A DNA stretch of 64,000 nt, from assembly GCA_023055505.1 (NCBI GenBank), contig JALIRH010000044.1, positions 2,976,001 to 3,040,000 of the forward strand, in the 5' to 3' direction. Of this stretch, positions 13,317 to 32,600 are shown in pieces; position 1 is the stretch's first letter; each line of letters begins with the position of its first letter. This stretch comes from Callipepla californica brunnescens (taxonomy: Eukaryota; Chordata; Aves; Galliformes; Odontophoridae). Below the pieces are notes generated by a model. The model did not search any database. It worked only from the letters and a program-made list of their open reading frames with translations, and was not told where the DNA came from. The position numbers and the translations under genes were made by a program.

Positions 13317-13572
13317 TGCTCTTCTGAGGAACAGGGCTGTGCTGCCCTGCCAGTGCTGAGGCAAACAGTGGGTAGTGCTGTCTGGTATTGGGACTGTTCC
13401 CTGCTGTGTTATGTTCAAAGATAGAGTTTCAGGATTGATTCTATAGGATGGGAGGTAGATTTTGGGAGCCGAAGCTTGAACTATTGATCAAACTGGTAAG
13501 AGTCGTATGTGCTGTATCAGTGTTTTTCATGTTATAGCCCCTAGACTGAAGAGGATATATCTACAAATTCTG
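13317..13572. repeat. Paralogous segment matching 45165-45425
   Basis: About 255 bases 5' of lipase A match a segment inside pseudogene C at roughly 80% by eye. It is neither simple sequence nor a family I recognise. It suggests that the block duplicated to form the lipase A region included part of the neighbouring lipase C locus, with the intervening C exons 10 and 9 absent here. The intervening distance is about 0.9 kb here and about 5 kb on the B/C side. Confidence 0.65.
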
Positions 13573-14564
13573 GCAAAAATGTGATGGCTGTAAGGGAGGA
13601 TTTAGTTTTCTCAGGTATTCATTCTGTCAAATTCTATAAAATAGAAACGGTAAGTGTTCATTTAAGGTTCATTTAAGGAAATAGTCTGGATGTTTCCTTC
13701 TGACTATGAGCTCTATTCCTCTTCCTGAGTACTTTTGTGGTTCTCATAACTTTTCTTCCTACGTTTCCCAGATGACTATCTGTTTGAAAAGGTGTGTATG
13801 AGAAAGGAGCTACTTGTTTATCAGTTACATGACTTTGATGAGGCATCGCCCATTGAATATGCTACTCGATTCATTTAGATTAAGAAATACCCAATAGGAT
13901 AACACTGGTGCTGCAAATGCTTGTGCATTTAAAGGCTTGTGCAAATATACAGCTCCACTCATTTTTAAGAGCTCCTTTGTTTCAAATTTTGCAACACTGA
14001 TAGAGAACTGGTTATGGGGGTGATAGCTTGGACAGACCTGGATCAACCTTTATGAAGAAGGTAGAAGTGAACCTGTGAATACATAAATTTGTGCAAATCT
14101 TGTTTCTCGTCTAACCTCTTTTCCAGCTTAACTTCTGACCACAATAGTCACTTCAGCGATTTTCAAGTGTGTCAGAGATGTGATACTGGATTAAACAGTA
14201 ACTTGCATAGTCTGGAGAAAGGTGATGTTTAAAGCTATCTCTGTGCTCTTTGTGGGATCATTTGTTGTTCCTTTTATTGTGGGTTAACTCTGGACAGCTA
14301 ATCCCCACACAGCTACTTGCTCATTCCTCACAGTGGGACTCAGAAGAGAATCAGAACAGTAAGAATACAGAAACTCAATTGAAAAATTCCACAAAATGAG
14401 TGTAAGTGTAGTATAAGTTTCGGTTACAATCCAGCCTAGTTATAAGAAAACTTAACAGCCATTGGATGGGTTAGAAACAGTGCCAGTGAACTGATGCTAG
14501 TCAGTGAAGTTATCCCACTTCAACTAGAGAAAGATTGAGAAAGTGTAATTAATTTTATGTAGAA

Positions 14565-15628
14565 TGGTCCAAAAGTAATGTCTCCATTTTAACTACATCA
14601 GATAAGAAGAGTACGGTATTATTTGATAAAGCATATTGTTAGCTACAAAACATTATTTTTCAACATAACCACCACTATTAAATGTGAATTTTTACCAGTA
14701 ATGAGTAAGAGCCTGCATGCCATGCTTGTAAAAATCAGCACCTCTACAGGTGTGTCCCACTCTTTCACAGCTGCTATGACATTGTTGCTAGGATAATGTA
14801 GCCCACATAGTCCATCTTTCATCAGCACAAAGGTGCCAATCTGGAATATGTGGTGGGTGTGGTGTGATGGTTCAATCAAGATTGGCAGTGTGCTCCACAA
14901 ACTTCAGACTGGTGAGGGACCTGGTTTTGTTGTGTTGCAAGAAAGGTTGTCTTTTCTTCTGGTCATGCTAGGATAGTTCATGCCTTCAGCTTAGTCAGCA
15001 TCACAGTGTAGCAGTCATTTGTCCAAATTCCAGGAAATCCAGAAGGATCACCCCATTTCTATCCTAAAAGACAGTGCACATCATTTTGCCCACTGAAGAC
15101 TGCAACTTGAACATTTTCTTCCATGGGGAATTCATGTGTTGCCGCTCCATGGATTGCAGCTTTTACTCCGGCTTGTAATGGTTAACACCATGTCTTGCCA
15201 CTGATAATGGTGTAATCCAGGAAGCTGCCACCTTTTGCCTCACTGGTTCAATAGGCCCTGATAAACTTAAATAGAGTTCTTTCTGTTCCTGTATGAGCAT
15301 TTGTGGAAATCACCTTGATGAAATTTTGTGATATTCTGATGTTGCCATCATCATTTCCAGTGTGTTGAAGCAGATATTCAGCTCTGTACACAGTTCACTC
15401 TTTGTAATCCTGGGAAATTTGTGTGGGTGAACTGACTGAGAAGCTCTTCATTTCATGGTGTGACAGTGAGCATGATTTGTCTTTCATTTCACTGTTGCCA
15501 CTGATGAAATGTACCCCCTGGCTCTGCTCACATCCGTTATTCAATTTCCATAAACATTCAGCAATTGTTGATGAATGACAGTGGGTGCCATTTTTCCCAA
15601 ATAGGAGGTGCTACTTTCAAAACAGCTC
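14565..15628 (-). mobile_element. Degenerate mariner (Tc1/mariner) DNA transposon, Galluhop-like
   Basis: The two ends form imperfect terminal inverted repeats: CCAAAAGTAATGTCTCC at about 14569-14585, and the reverse complement of 15601-15628 reads TGAAAGTAGCACCTCC within it. In minus-strand translation, pieces of a mariner transposase are readable, including a CTVF-DRNGVILLDFLE-like catalytic-core motif near 15020-15080 and a more C-terminal part at 14643-14900. Stops and frameshifts interrupt it, so it cannot encode an active transposase. About 1.06 kb, slightly shorter than an intact element. The family assignment rests on memory of the chicken repeat. Confidence 0.8.
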
Positions 15629-16896
15629 TTACATATATCTCCCCACCTCCCTGAAGAATAAATCTGAAAATTGTGTGATAAGAAGTTTTCAAACGTAAGG
15701 CAAAGGACTTGAATTTAAGATGGGCAGTTGCATGCACATGTTTTAAAGCATTTTAAAAATATGTATTTTTTGGAGGAGAAGTAATGAGTACAAATTATAC
15801 AGAGAGGAGGGATTTTGAAGTGCTTATTAACATGTAAAATATGCATGTCTTCCTTAGGAAGGCTGTCTGAGTGTACTACAGAAATGCTGTCATCTTACCC
15901 TCACAACCTTGAAAACTCAAATAGAATGGGGGCTTTAGGAATAGGCTTTGGTAGTGAGGGAGTGTGCAGGGTGAGGAAGATGTTTTTGATTTGTCTTAGT
16001 TTTTCACTGCTCTGATCTGTTAGTAATAGGCAATAAATTATACTAATCGCTCTCTGCTGTGTTTGTTTTTCCCGTGATGCTAATTGGTGAGTGGTCTCCC
16101 TGTCCTTGTCTCAACCCTCGAGCATTTTTCCACCATATTTTCTCCCCCTTTCCTTTGAGGGGTGGAGAGTGAGAGTAGTATTTAACAGTGAGTTGTAGTA
16201 TTTAGCTGTCCATCAGTGTGAAACCACAAAAGCAGGCTACTGTGAGTCATGTTCAGTGTTTGGACAAAGCTAGGAAGAGATGAGTGAGCAGATGATGAAA
16301 TGGACTGGTCTGGTTAATAAGAGACTGAAACTAATTACACAAGGAAATCTCTTTAATAAGGTGTGGAATCTTACTCAGTATCTCTCTGAGGTTTTCTCTC
16401 GGAGGGTTTGGGATTTATATATGGGAAGTAGCTAGAGTGGCAAACTACCTACCATTCTTAGTTACTTGTTCTCAGCATTAATGTTCATGTTTTCCACTTT
16501 TTCCTTCTCTTTCTTCACTAGCAAATTTTTCTTCTCTCCTCCCTCCACTACCCCCCGCCCCCATCCCATCCCTAGCCTATTTTACTGCTTTCCTTTTTTG
16601 GTAACTGGAGACTGTTATTGCAGAGATGACAAAGGGAAATGCTTCTCTCTGTTGTAACTTGTTCTGTCAGTCTCCTGTAAGCTGCTGTTCCCACACTTAC
16701 CTTTCTGGGTTGGGTTTCTGAAGACAATTGTTTCATACCACCAAGCAGAAAGCACAGAAAGCAAATGTAGCTTAAAAGTGATATCTATGTTTTAAGTTAA
16801 ATGTTAACCAGATTCAAATAAGTTTGAGAGCATTTGAGGTGAAGTTAGCTTGCTGGGCTGGTCAACAAGAAAGAACTCAAGCAGTGAAGAATAGGC

Positions 16897-24415
<7,519 letters not shown>

Positions 24416-24745
24416 TGCTTGCTGTGATTTTACCAAGGACTGTTGAATGTGAAGAAAATCAGTCCATCCTGTATAGCAGCAAGAGTCCTGCAGAGGGCTG
24501 TGGACTGCTAATTGAGAGATACTTGGTCCAAATTAACGTAAACTTTGACTATTTTATATGAGACTTCAAGGCTGTGTGGACCGAAAGGGGTTTGTTTGCT
24601 TTTACTAAGCTGTGAATAAGTACAGTTGTGTTCAAAATATTGTTCTTCCCATCTGCTCCCCCAGTTTTACTGCTTGAGCTGCCCAGAGAAGGCTTCTGGA
24701 AACCAAACCTAAGCACTGCACGTGCTGATTAGCAGCCAATGAAGA

Positions 24746-24751
24746 AATAAA
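24746..24751 (+). terminator. ANKRD22 polyadenylation signal
   Basis: Canonical AATAAA about 330 bases after the ANKRD22 stop, followed by sequence without coding character. The cleavage site is not determined. Confidence 0.7.
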
Positions 24752-26448
24752 ATATCCTTTACAGACTATTACAGCTTCCTTAGGGGATACAATTGAACAG
24801 CATGCCGCAGCAGCTTATACAAGGTCAGGCACCATTTCTCATAGTATTTCTTTTCCTACCATGGGAATGACTGTTCAAATAGATCACTCTGCTTAGCGCT
24901 TTCTTCTTTGCTACAAATTTCACACACCTTAATTCTCAAGATGTTGTGATGACAGAAGTATTATCTTCTGTTTTTTTTCGTTAAAGAGGCAGGAAGAAGA
25001 GATTGAAATATTGGAGTCCAGAAACAGAGCTAGTTCCCAAGATGCTTTAATGCATTAATAAATAACGAAATCTGTTTGTTAAAAGTCTTTTGAATGCCTT
25101 TCCAATATATGTAAAAAAAAATTACTAAGGAAAAAAAAAAGGAGTTGATGGGAGTCAGATACATTATTCTCAGTGAACTGGACCGCTAGTATGCTTTTAA
25201 GAGTGGTGCATGCAGCAGAGGAAGCACATACCAAAATAATAATAATAAATTCATGAATCTTTTCTTGCATTGGTAATAGCAGTAGAAAACTAGCAGTGGT
25301 AAGCACTTTGTTAATGAGGCCTGCCACTTTGTGGTTTAATAATGCATTTATAGAAGGTAGTCTGCTTTCAAATACTGCTGTATCTTGTTTCCTTGATCTA
25401 ATGGATCTTTAAATTTCTTGGCAGTTTTGGCCATTTTGTCTAAGCTGTCTGTCACAGTGTTATCCGTGACAGAGAAACAAGGGCAACAAAGAAGGGAGAG
25501 AGGGAGAGGAAAAAATACCTGTGCCATCGGTGGCCACGTGACCGCCTGAGCAGAGCTGTGCCACAGGAAGCAGGTGTATTTTTCTGTTTACCTGTCTTAT
25601 TAGTATGCTGAATCCAACTGCAGGCGATTTTGACTGAGCATGTTGGGTTTAGGCCCCATCCAGTATTTCCCCAGGCCTGTCTGAGCCTGCAGTGGTGAGC
25701 ACTTTGTAGGTAACCTAGGACAGGCACTCTGCTGAACTGACATGTATGTCAGTAGATGTGAAGTACTTGCATGGATGGCTTGGACTGAAATGACTGTCTC
25801 TTTGGGCTAATGGCCTGGAAAGGAAAACAGTCAACTGCTTTCCCATATTTCAGAAGTTCCATGAACAAACTGTGGACAGGTCATGAAGTTAGGTAAAATT
25901 CAAAGCTAATAGCATGCAGTGCTTTTAACAGCTTAATTGCCTATGTCAAGATTACTACGTGAGATGACAATTGTGCTGGTTGGAGTGTGGCTTGCCTGAT
26001 GTATCTGTATCACCTCATTCCTCATCTACAACCTATGGTCATTGTAGCTGGGGGTTTAGAGTGCATGAACAAATCTTTGCATGATGTGTGGGCAAGGAGG
26101 GTGGGAGAATACTTGGGTAAGCCCAAAAAACATGGCTGAGATTGTTTTTTGAAATTGAATTGGTACTTGGAAATCATTATTGCCTGCTCCAATTCTTGTC
26201 TCTGAAGATCTCTTGTTGGTCATGGCAATGTCAGTAAATATGAGGAGGGAAAAAGGAAAAAAGCCAAGTGCCCTGTCAGGTGGATGAAAGATTTAATTTA
26301 AACATAGAATAATGGCACTATGGATTATATATGATGTACCAGAGAGTAATGTCTTATAGGCTTAGGAAAATCAGTCTTGTATAAGTAAAAGCCATCCAAA
26401 TTAAGTAATCCTTGAAGAATGTGACTTATTATATATGTCCTTTCAGTT
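24752..26448. other. Convergent intergenic region between ANKRD22 and lipase B
   Basis: The 3' ends of the two genes face each other across about 1.7 kb. Only short A-runs (about 25120-25140) and an AATAAT run near 25237 were seen. No gene recognised. Confidence 0.6.
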
Positions 26449-26454
26449 TTTATT
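26449..26454 (-). terminator. Candidate polyadenylation signal of lipase B
   Basis: TTTATT on the plus strand, AATAAA on the minus strand, about 220 bases beyond the lipase B stop at 26675-26677. Confidence 0.6.
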
Positions 26455-26674
26455 CCCATACACTGTAATTTTCTAAGGAAGTCGCTAGTCACAGTAACGT
26501 CATGGAAAATCTCGAACTATGCAGAGAGCAAGAAACAAACAAGGGCAGATGAACACCTGTACTAGTATTCCTTAAGCTTTTCTCTTCTTTTTTGCCTTCC
26601 TCAGGCATTAGCTTATTGCCAAATTAGAAATTTCTGAGATTTATGCCAAACAGAACAGCATACTATATGTGGTT

Positions 26675-29600
26675 TCAAAGGTATTTTATTAGTAGTTCAA
26701 TGATTTTCATATACATTTTCTCGGCTGCATCAAGGCCCCAGATGAAATCAAGGTGTCCCCAGTCAGGAAAATGCTTATGATAACAGAGATTAGTAATCCG
26801 AGAGAGCAGCTTTGCCGTGTCTCTGGCATCTGCAAATTTATCTTGTCCACCACTCCAAACAGCAATGGGCGTGCTTATCTTCTCTATCTCATATGCAGGA
26901 GGAGTAGTCTGTAAGGAAGGGAGGGCACCTGAGTGAATGCTGTTATATCAGGGGTTGTGTTTACAAAAAGAATTCTGTGCAGACATCTATCTCTCTTCTG
27001 CACTCACTACAGGTAAACAGTAGGGATCAAGTCCACTCTCAATGTATGTTTTCCTAGATCCAGTCACTACATATCATGGAAGAGAATGATCCAACCCATT
27101 TTTAGGATCTTTCTGCGCTGCATGGGTATGAGTTTCCTGAACTTTAATACCTTCATATTCTGATTATAAGTATGGATTCAGAAAGAGCAGCATCTCTGCT
27201 TAAAGTAAAAGGACCACAAGGCTTATTAAAATGTATATGTAGCATGAGAATCTCTAATTTTTGCTTGGGCATGGAGTGCAACTGTTGGCCTTAGTTGTTA
27301 TATTTAGGACTGAAATAGCAGTGAAATACTTTGTCCATTTGTGATTTTGTGCATGGGCAAGAAGTGTTGTCTTTGTAGCTTTTCAATCTGCAAAAAGCAA
27401 CCTGCTGTAGTGACGAATAGCAGGCTCCAAGTAAAATGTGCCAATAAAAAATGAAATGATGGAGAGGTCACATATGGAGGGTCTTCCCTAACTGATACCT
27501 TAAGGATTTTTTTGTAGCTTCATACTTGTCTAGTCCTAGGACTTGGCCATGGCTCTTGCTCTATTGGGAATGGTTGGTAAATCAGTATACCAATGAACAC
27601 GTTACATTGGTAGGGAAAGCAAAATTAAGTTCTATTAGCTGCTGGCAAGGAACTGTCTATACTTTGTTGGTGAATAATAGACCTTTTACTTTTGGTAGTA
27701 GGTTCAGATCAAAACATTATCTCAGACTACTTTATAATTTCTGTAGCAGCTCAGGTCATGTGTGCTAAAGTTTTGTGTTCTTAGTTTTGCCAGAACTGAA
27801 ACAGACATTCTCAGGAAAACCATATTGCCTTACCTGGTTGTATTTCTTCATATTTTCCTTTGAGCCATAGTCATAAGCTTGGAATCGGTCTGCATAGAAT
27901 ACCTGTAGATATTTTAACAAGGATAGAAAATGAAAGTGTTAAGAGACAGAACAGAGTGCTGATGGTATGTTTCTCCCTGTGATCAAATGCGAGGATCAAA
28001 CAGTGGACTGTGAGCTCCTCTTGGCCCTTCCTCCAGTTGCTGGCTTCCCCAGGTGATGAGGAAGGGCTATAGAGTGAGTGGCATTGCTGCCTTTGTCCTT
28101 GCTAACACTCTGCCCTAATCCTCAGCTGCCACCACTGGTATATTTATTTCAGTATCCAATTAGTTGTGACTATGTTGAGTTTTCACACTGGAAAGAGGAC
28201 CTGTGTAGAATCTGTCAGGGCTGACATTGGTGGTCTAGCATAATGTATGATATCTCCTCACATGACACATCACAAGGAAACACAGTTTGTGTGTCAGTGG
28301 TGTCTGATCTGCTCACAGCAGCGGTGACCTTTCCAGGCACACTGTAATCCTTACAAGAGTTCAGCTACTGTAGGTGGACTGTAATTAGCTTGTCACTTAG
28401 CAGTAGTCTTCTTGAATCTGCTTTGTTACAGAAAGTAAATAAATTGAATCTGTCTTGTTCAAACCTGATTAGTAATATGATTTCTGAATGATTTTATAGA
28501 ATGAAAGGTGAGAGACCTTTATGGAACTCATCCTGAGTTATTCCTATGTGGGTTGAGCGCAAGGTTTGGATAATTGAGGATGCCATAGAAATGCGCAACC
28601 TTGCTTTTCTTTGCTGAATCTGGGTGCTGAAGGTCTGGATGCTGGAAATTTTAACACTTTATCTAGTGCTGGCATCAATAGTAACAGTGCTGTGCACGTG
28701 CGGTGCTACGCTTGTGAGCTGGCACTCTCATGCCATGGTCTGGTTCAGAACAGGTCCTAGAGCATGGTGCCAGCTGAAGAGGCTGTTCCCTGCTGCAGTT
28801 AACCCTCTGGGAGAGAGCTCTAACCTGGATCACATCTTTGTTCTGGCTCATTCCCTGGCTGCTCAGGTTTCCACTGTCCTCCTCCTGCCTGCCAAGTGCC
28901 TAGGCTGTGCTTGAGTGCTCTTCTGCAGCTTTCAAGGCAAAAACAAAGCTGAAGGCTGGGAGCCACTGGAGTCCAACTGCAGAGAGGCCGATGAGCCTTG
29001 GGGAGACCTTAGTGCTTGAATACCAAAGGGAAATTTGGGTAATGATCTGGGAAGCAGTGCTTCCCCAGCGGCAGCTGCTTAGGGCACTGTGTGAGAAGCT
29101 GTGGTGGGAGTTTCCCAGACTCAATGCCTCTGGACTTCCCATGGTCTGTCATTTGCATAAAAAGCCATAGGAAGAGGTTATATTTCAGTACACAGTTATA
29201 CCTGATGCCAATGAATAACATTCTGTACTGATGTTCCAGCTGGGGAATGTCCCACGTATACATCTATTCGACTCTGGAGAGAAAGCAGAAGTGTTATAAA
29301 GGTAGGGATCCAATGTTGTGACAGAATAAAGCAGAGAAAAACATAAGCAACACAGTGCTGCTCTGTTAAAGCCTCATTTTAACACGATACTCTTCAAATG
29401 TCAAACAGAAAACTGGTAGGCAAACATAGAAGTAGCTGGTTATTAGTATGGATCTGTACACAGAACTTTCTCCTGAAAGCAGTTGATGTTGATGATGTAT
29501 TACAGTACCACTGCAGAATCGTGTGGTCCTCAACAGCAGAAAAAAAAGTCTTCCTCTCCCTTTGTAGTAGAATGCTTACCTAACATTTAACCTCCACACA

Positions 29601-32600
29601 TGCTTAAGTCTTTTGAAGATTCATTTTCTCCTTACTTTTTTCCAGGTGCTAAAGTAGCAAGCTTTTAAATCACTGACTGCCTTTGTGTCTGTGTTTATAG
29701 TTCTCTTAAAGGGATGTTCTAATTCCATCCCCTCAGTTTCTTTCTCAGACTTACCTTGACCTGATAGTGACTTAACCCAAGTCAAGTACTTATATATGAA
29801 TCTTATAGTGGTGCATTCCTCAGGCACAGGGCAAGGAATTTCTGTAGTTCTCCATGTCGCAGTGAACTGAGAACAGTAAAAGATGGATGTGCTCCATAGT
29901 GTAGTTCTTTGGGACTGAGTTCTGGCTCTAACAGTCTGAAATTTGGAAAGAGAAGCAGAACTTTTCCTGTCTTTTAATTACTGTTTAGAGCACTATAATG
30001 TCTGCATGCTAAAGAGGAACACTGAAGTCTGATTCCATCGTCCACCAGCTCTTTTTAAAGAACATGTGTATATGACCAAACTCTGGTCTTGTTGGGCCCA
30101 AAAGATGACATGCCTAGAGATGTATGCAATATGGCTCCAGTCTGAATTCAACCCTTTATTTCTGGGATAGAGTATGCCTACTTGTTGGTTTCATCATCAG
30201 CTCTAGTCCTAGTTCACACAATGTCCTGTATTCTCTCTGTTGAGAACTATGTTGCGCAAAATATAATTTCCAAAATCACTTTAATTTAACTTTGACTGGG
30301 TGCTTTTGCATATACTTACTGTATTCAGATTTTGTATGTTGCCCCCGGCTATATGACAGAGCACTTTGCCACAAAATCTATCGCTGTTTGTGCAGAACTG
30401 TGTCACAGGTCCTTGCATGAATCCAATCTGGTGCATGGTTCCTTTGCAGCCAAATGCTAACTGAGGAAAGGGAAGAGTGCAACACTTTTTTTTTTTATGT
30501 TACAAGAGCATTTTATGCAGGAAACTGTTGATAATAGCCTAGCCTCCCAGCTCTGTATTCAAAGATTTCTGAAGCATTGTGCCCTCCTAGTACCCATTGA
30601 AATGTCCTTTTCCCCATGGTGCACCACAAGTCCTTCCTGCACATATTACTGTCTTCTGTCCTGGAGGAAACCATCCTCCATTTTCTAGTGTTGTGGACTC
30701 AGTGCTGACTTATTTCTGAAATCTGGGATTGTTATGGCTGTCATTGCAGCTCTATTTTACTTCCTCCCATACAAGGCCAGCAAAACACCAGTTAATATCT
30801 ACCGTCCTATGATGAGACAGTTTCCTGCTTCACTGCACCTGTTGCAAGACCCAGTTTTCTCTTCTCCAGTGTTTCCCCCACCCCAGAATTTCAGAGGAAA
30901 ATTTTCAAAAGCACACGATTTATCCCAAGGTCAGTATCAGCATCTTGCCCCTTTGAAAGCTCTTCTGCTTAGCTGAGAAGACTGGAGCCCATGGTGGTAA
31001 GCTGGGCCTTGTGCCTAGTGGGGGGAAGAAAGACATACCCTGAGCACTGCTGCAGGAAGTTTTGCTATCTTCATCAAAGGGCCTATAGCATATGTGCAAG
31101 TGGTTACTGGGCCCAGAGCAAAGAATACTTTCACCCTTTTAGCCAGCTCAGGGTATGTAGAAAATGCTATGAAGCCTGCAAACACAGAAGAGCCAACCTG
31201 AGTTAGTGAAAACATCTTCAACAGGCAAAAAATATACAAGTATGAAGTAGGTAGCAAACGAGAAGTGAGACTAAACGTGTAGCCCATTGTCTGTTGTCTG
31301 TGTTTGTCTGTGCCGCATCTTCTAGCTAACGCAAGCGTTAGTATTAAATTCTGAAATGGATTTCACTTGGGAGGCAGAGTTCATGAGCTTGACAGGATGT
31401 CTGAAAACTGCTTTTATCAGAACAGTTTTTGCAGGTGACGTGGTAGTGAGTTTTAGGTGATAAGATTGGATTCCCTCTAAAGTTCACAAAACTTTCTTTA
31501 AAGAAATTATCATTTCAGATTATAGCCTTTAAATGACTGTGGATATTTATATGTTCATGGAGCAGTAGAATAATGAGATGAATACTGGGAACTTTGAGCA
31601 TTTTCAACTGATTGTTTACACCAAAGGCATCTGTATTTAGTTTCTTTTGCCTTCAGAATCTTTTAATACTCTTATGAGAGGATAAGAAGGGAAAGGTCTG
31701 AACCTGTGACGTTATATGATTTTTTCCACCTTTTCACCTCCTTTTTCCAGGTTGTTTTCCCTAATGAATGGTTTGTTCCTGATTTCTAATCAACATCCAT
31801 TTATGGACCTTGCACATAAGCTGTAAACATCAGGAACTTTTAGTTGAGTGCATTTTTTTTTTCAGCATTAAAAACCATCAATTTTGTAAATGCTGGAGGC
31901 TGACTCTAGGAGAAAATTAAGTAATTAATAATTTTTTATTTCCTAATTTTTAGTCTCTGTCAATAGATCTTTAAATGGTAGTGTGGCCAGTTACTATTTA
32001 AAGCACAGTTTGCGAGTAGTTATAAGATATTAAGTCATACAACTTAGTAAAGTTAAGGTTCTTTTTCCTTCTTTTTTTGTTTGAATTTGTGTATTTTATA
32101 TGCATTTTTATTAGTTTTTCCTTACAGTTCACAAGGAAAACAATTGTTTAACTTAATACAATAGATGAACTTAATTAAAATTTCAGTTGCTGAGAATTTA
32201 AGAAAAATGCCCAGTGCAATTATATGGAGTACGTGGTAAGGAATGGCCTCTAAGTTTTTAATTATTTAAAAAGTTGGAGTACATTTCTAACTAATATTAG
32301 ATTTCTTTGCTTATTAATGGCAACCAAAGTTGTTTTTTAGATAAGTTTCACATATTTTTCACTCCAGTATCAGAAGGTATTTCTCCATAGACAGGGGAAA
32401 CAGCAGTCAGCTGGGAATACAAATGATTGTGTACTATACGTGTCCTGACCTTACCTGCTGCAGTGCCTTCAGAGTGACCAATATAGAATACATCCTTCTG
32501 TCTGGTTTTATTCATGATGAAGTAGAGCTCTGCTGGAATATCGTATTTACCCATTTCATCAAAGCTACAGAGGAGAAACACAGAAAGCTGGCAGGCAGTC

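Larger units (their letters stand above)
11438..16896. other. Region between lipase A and ANKRD22
   Basis: No gene recognised. It contains segments matching DNA 5' of lipase B (for example 12130-12360 against 39740-39970, about 70%), the 13317-13572 segment and the mariner element. A pyrimidine-rich stretch lies at about 16490-16600. The last few dozen bases before 16897 are probably ANKRD22 5' UTR. Confidence 0.6.
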
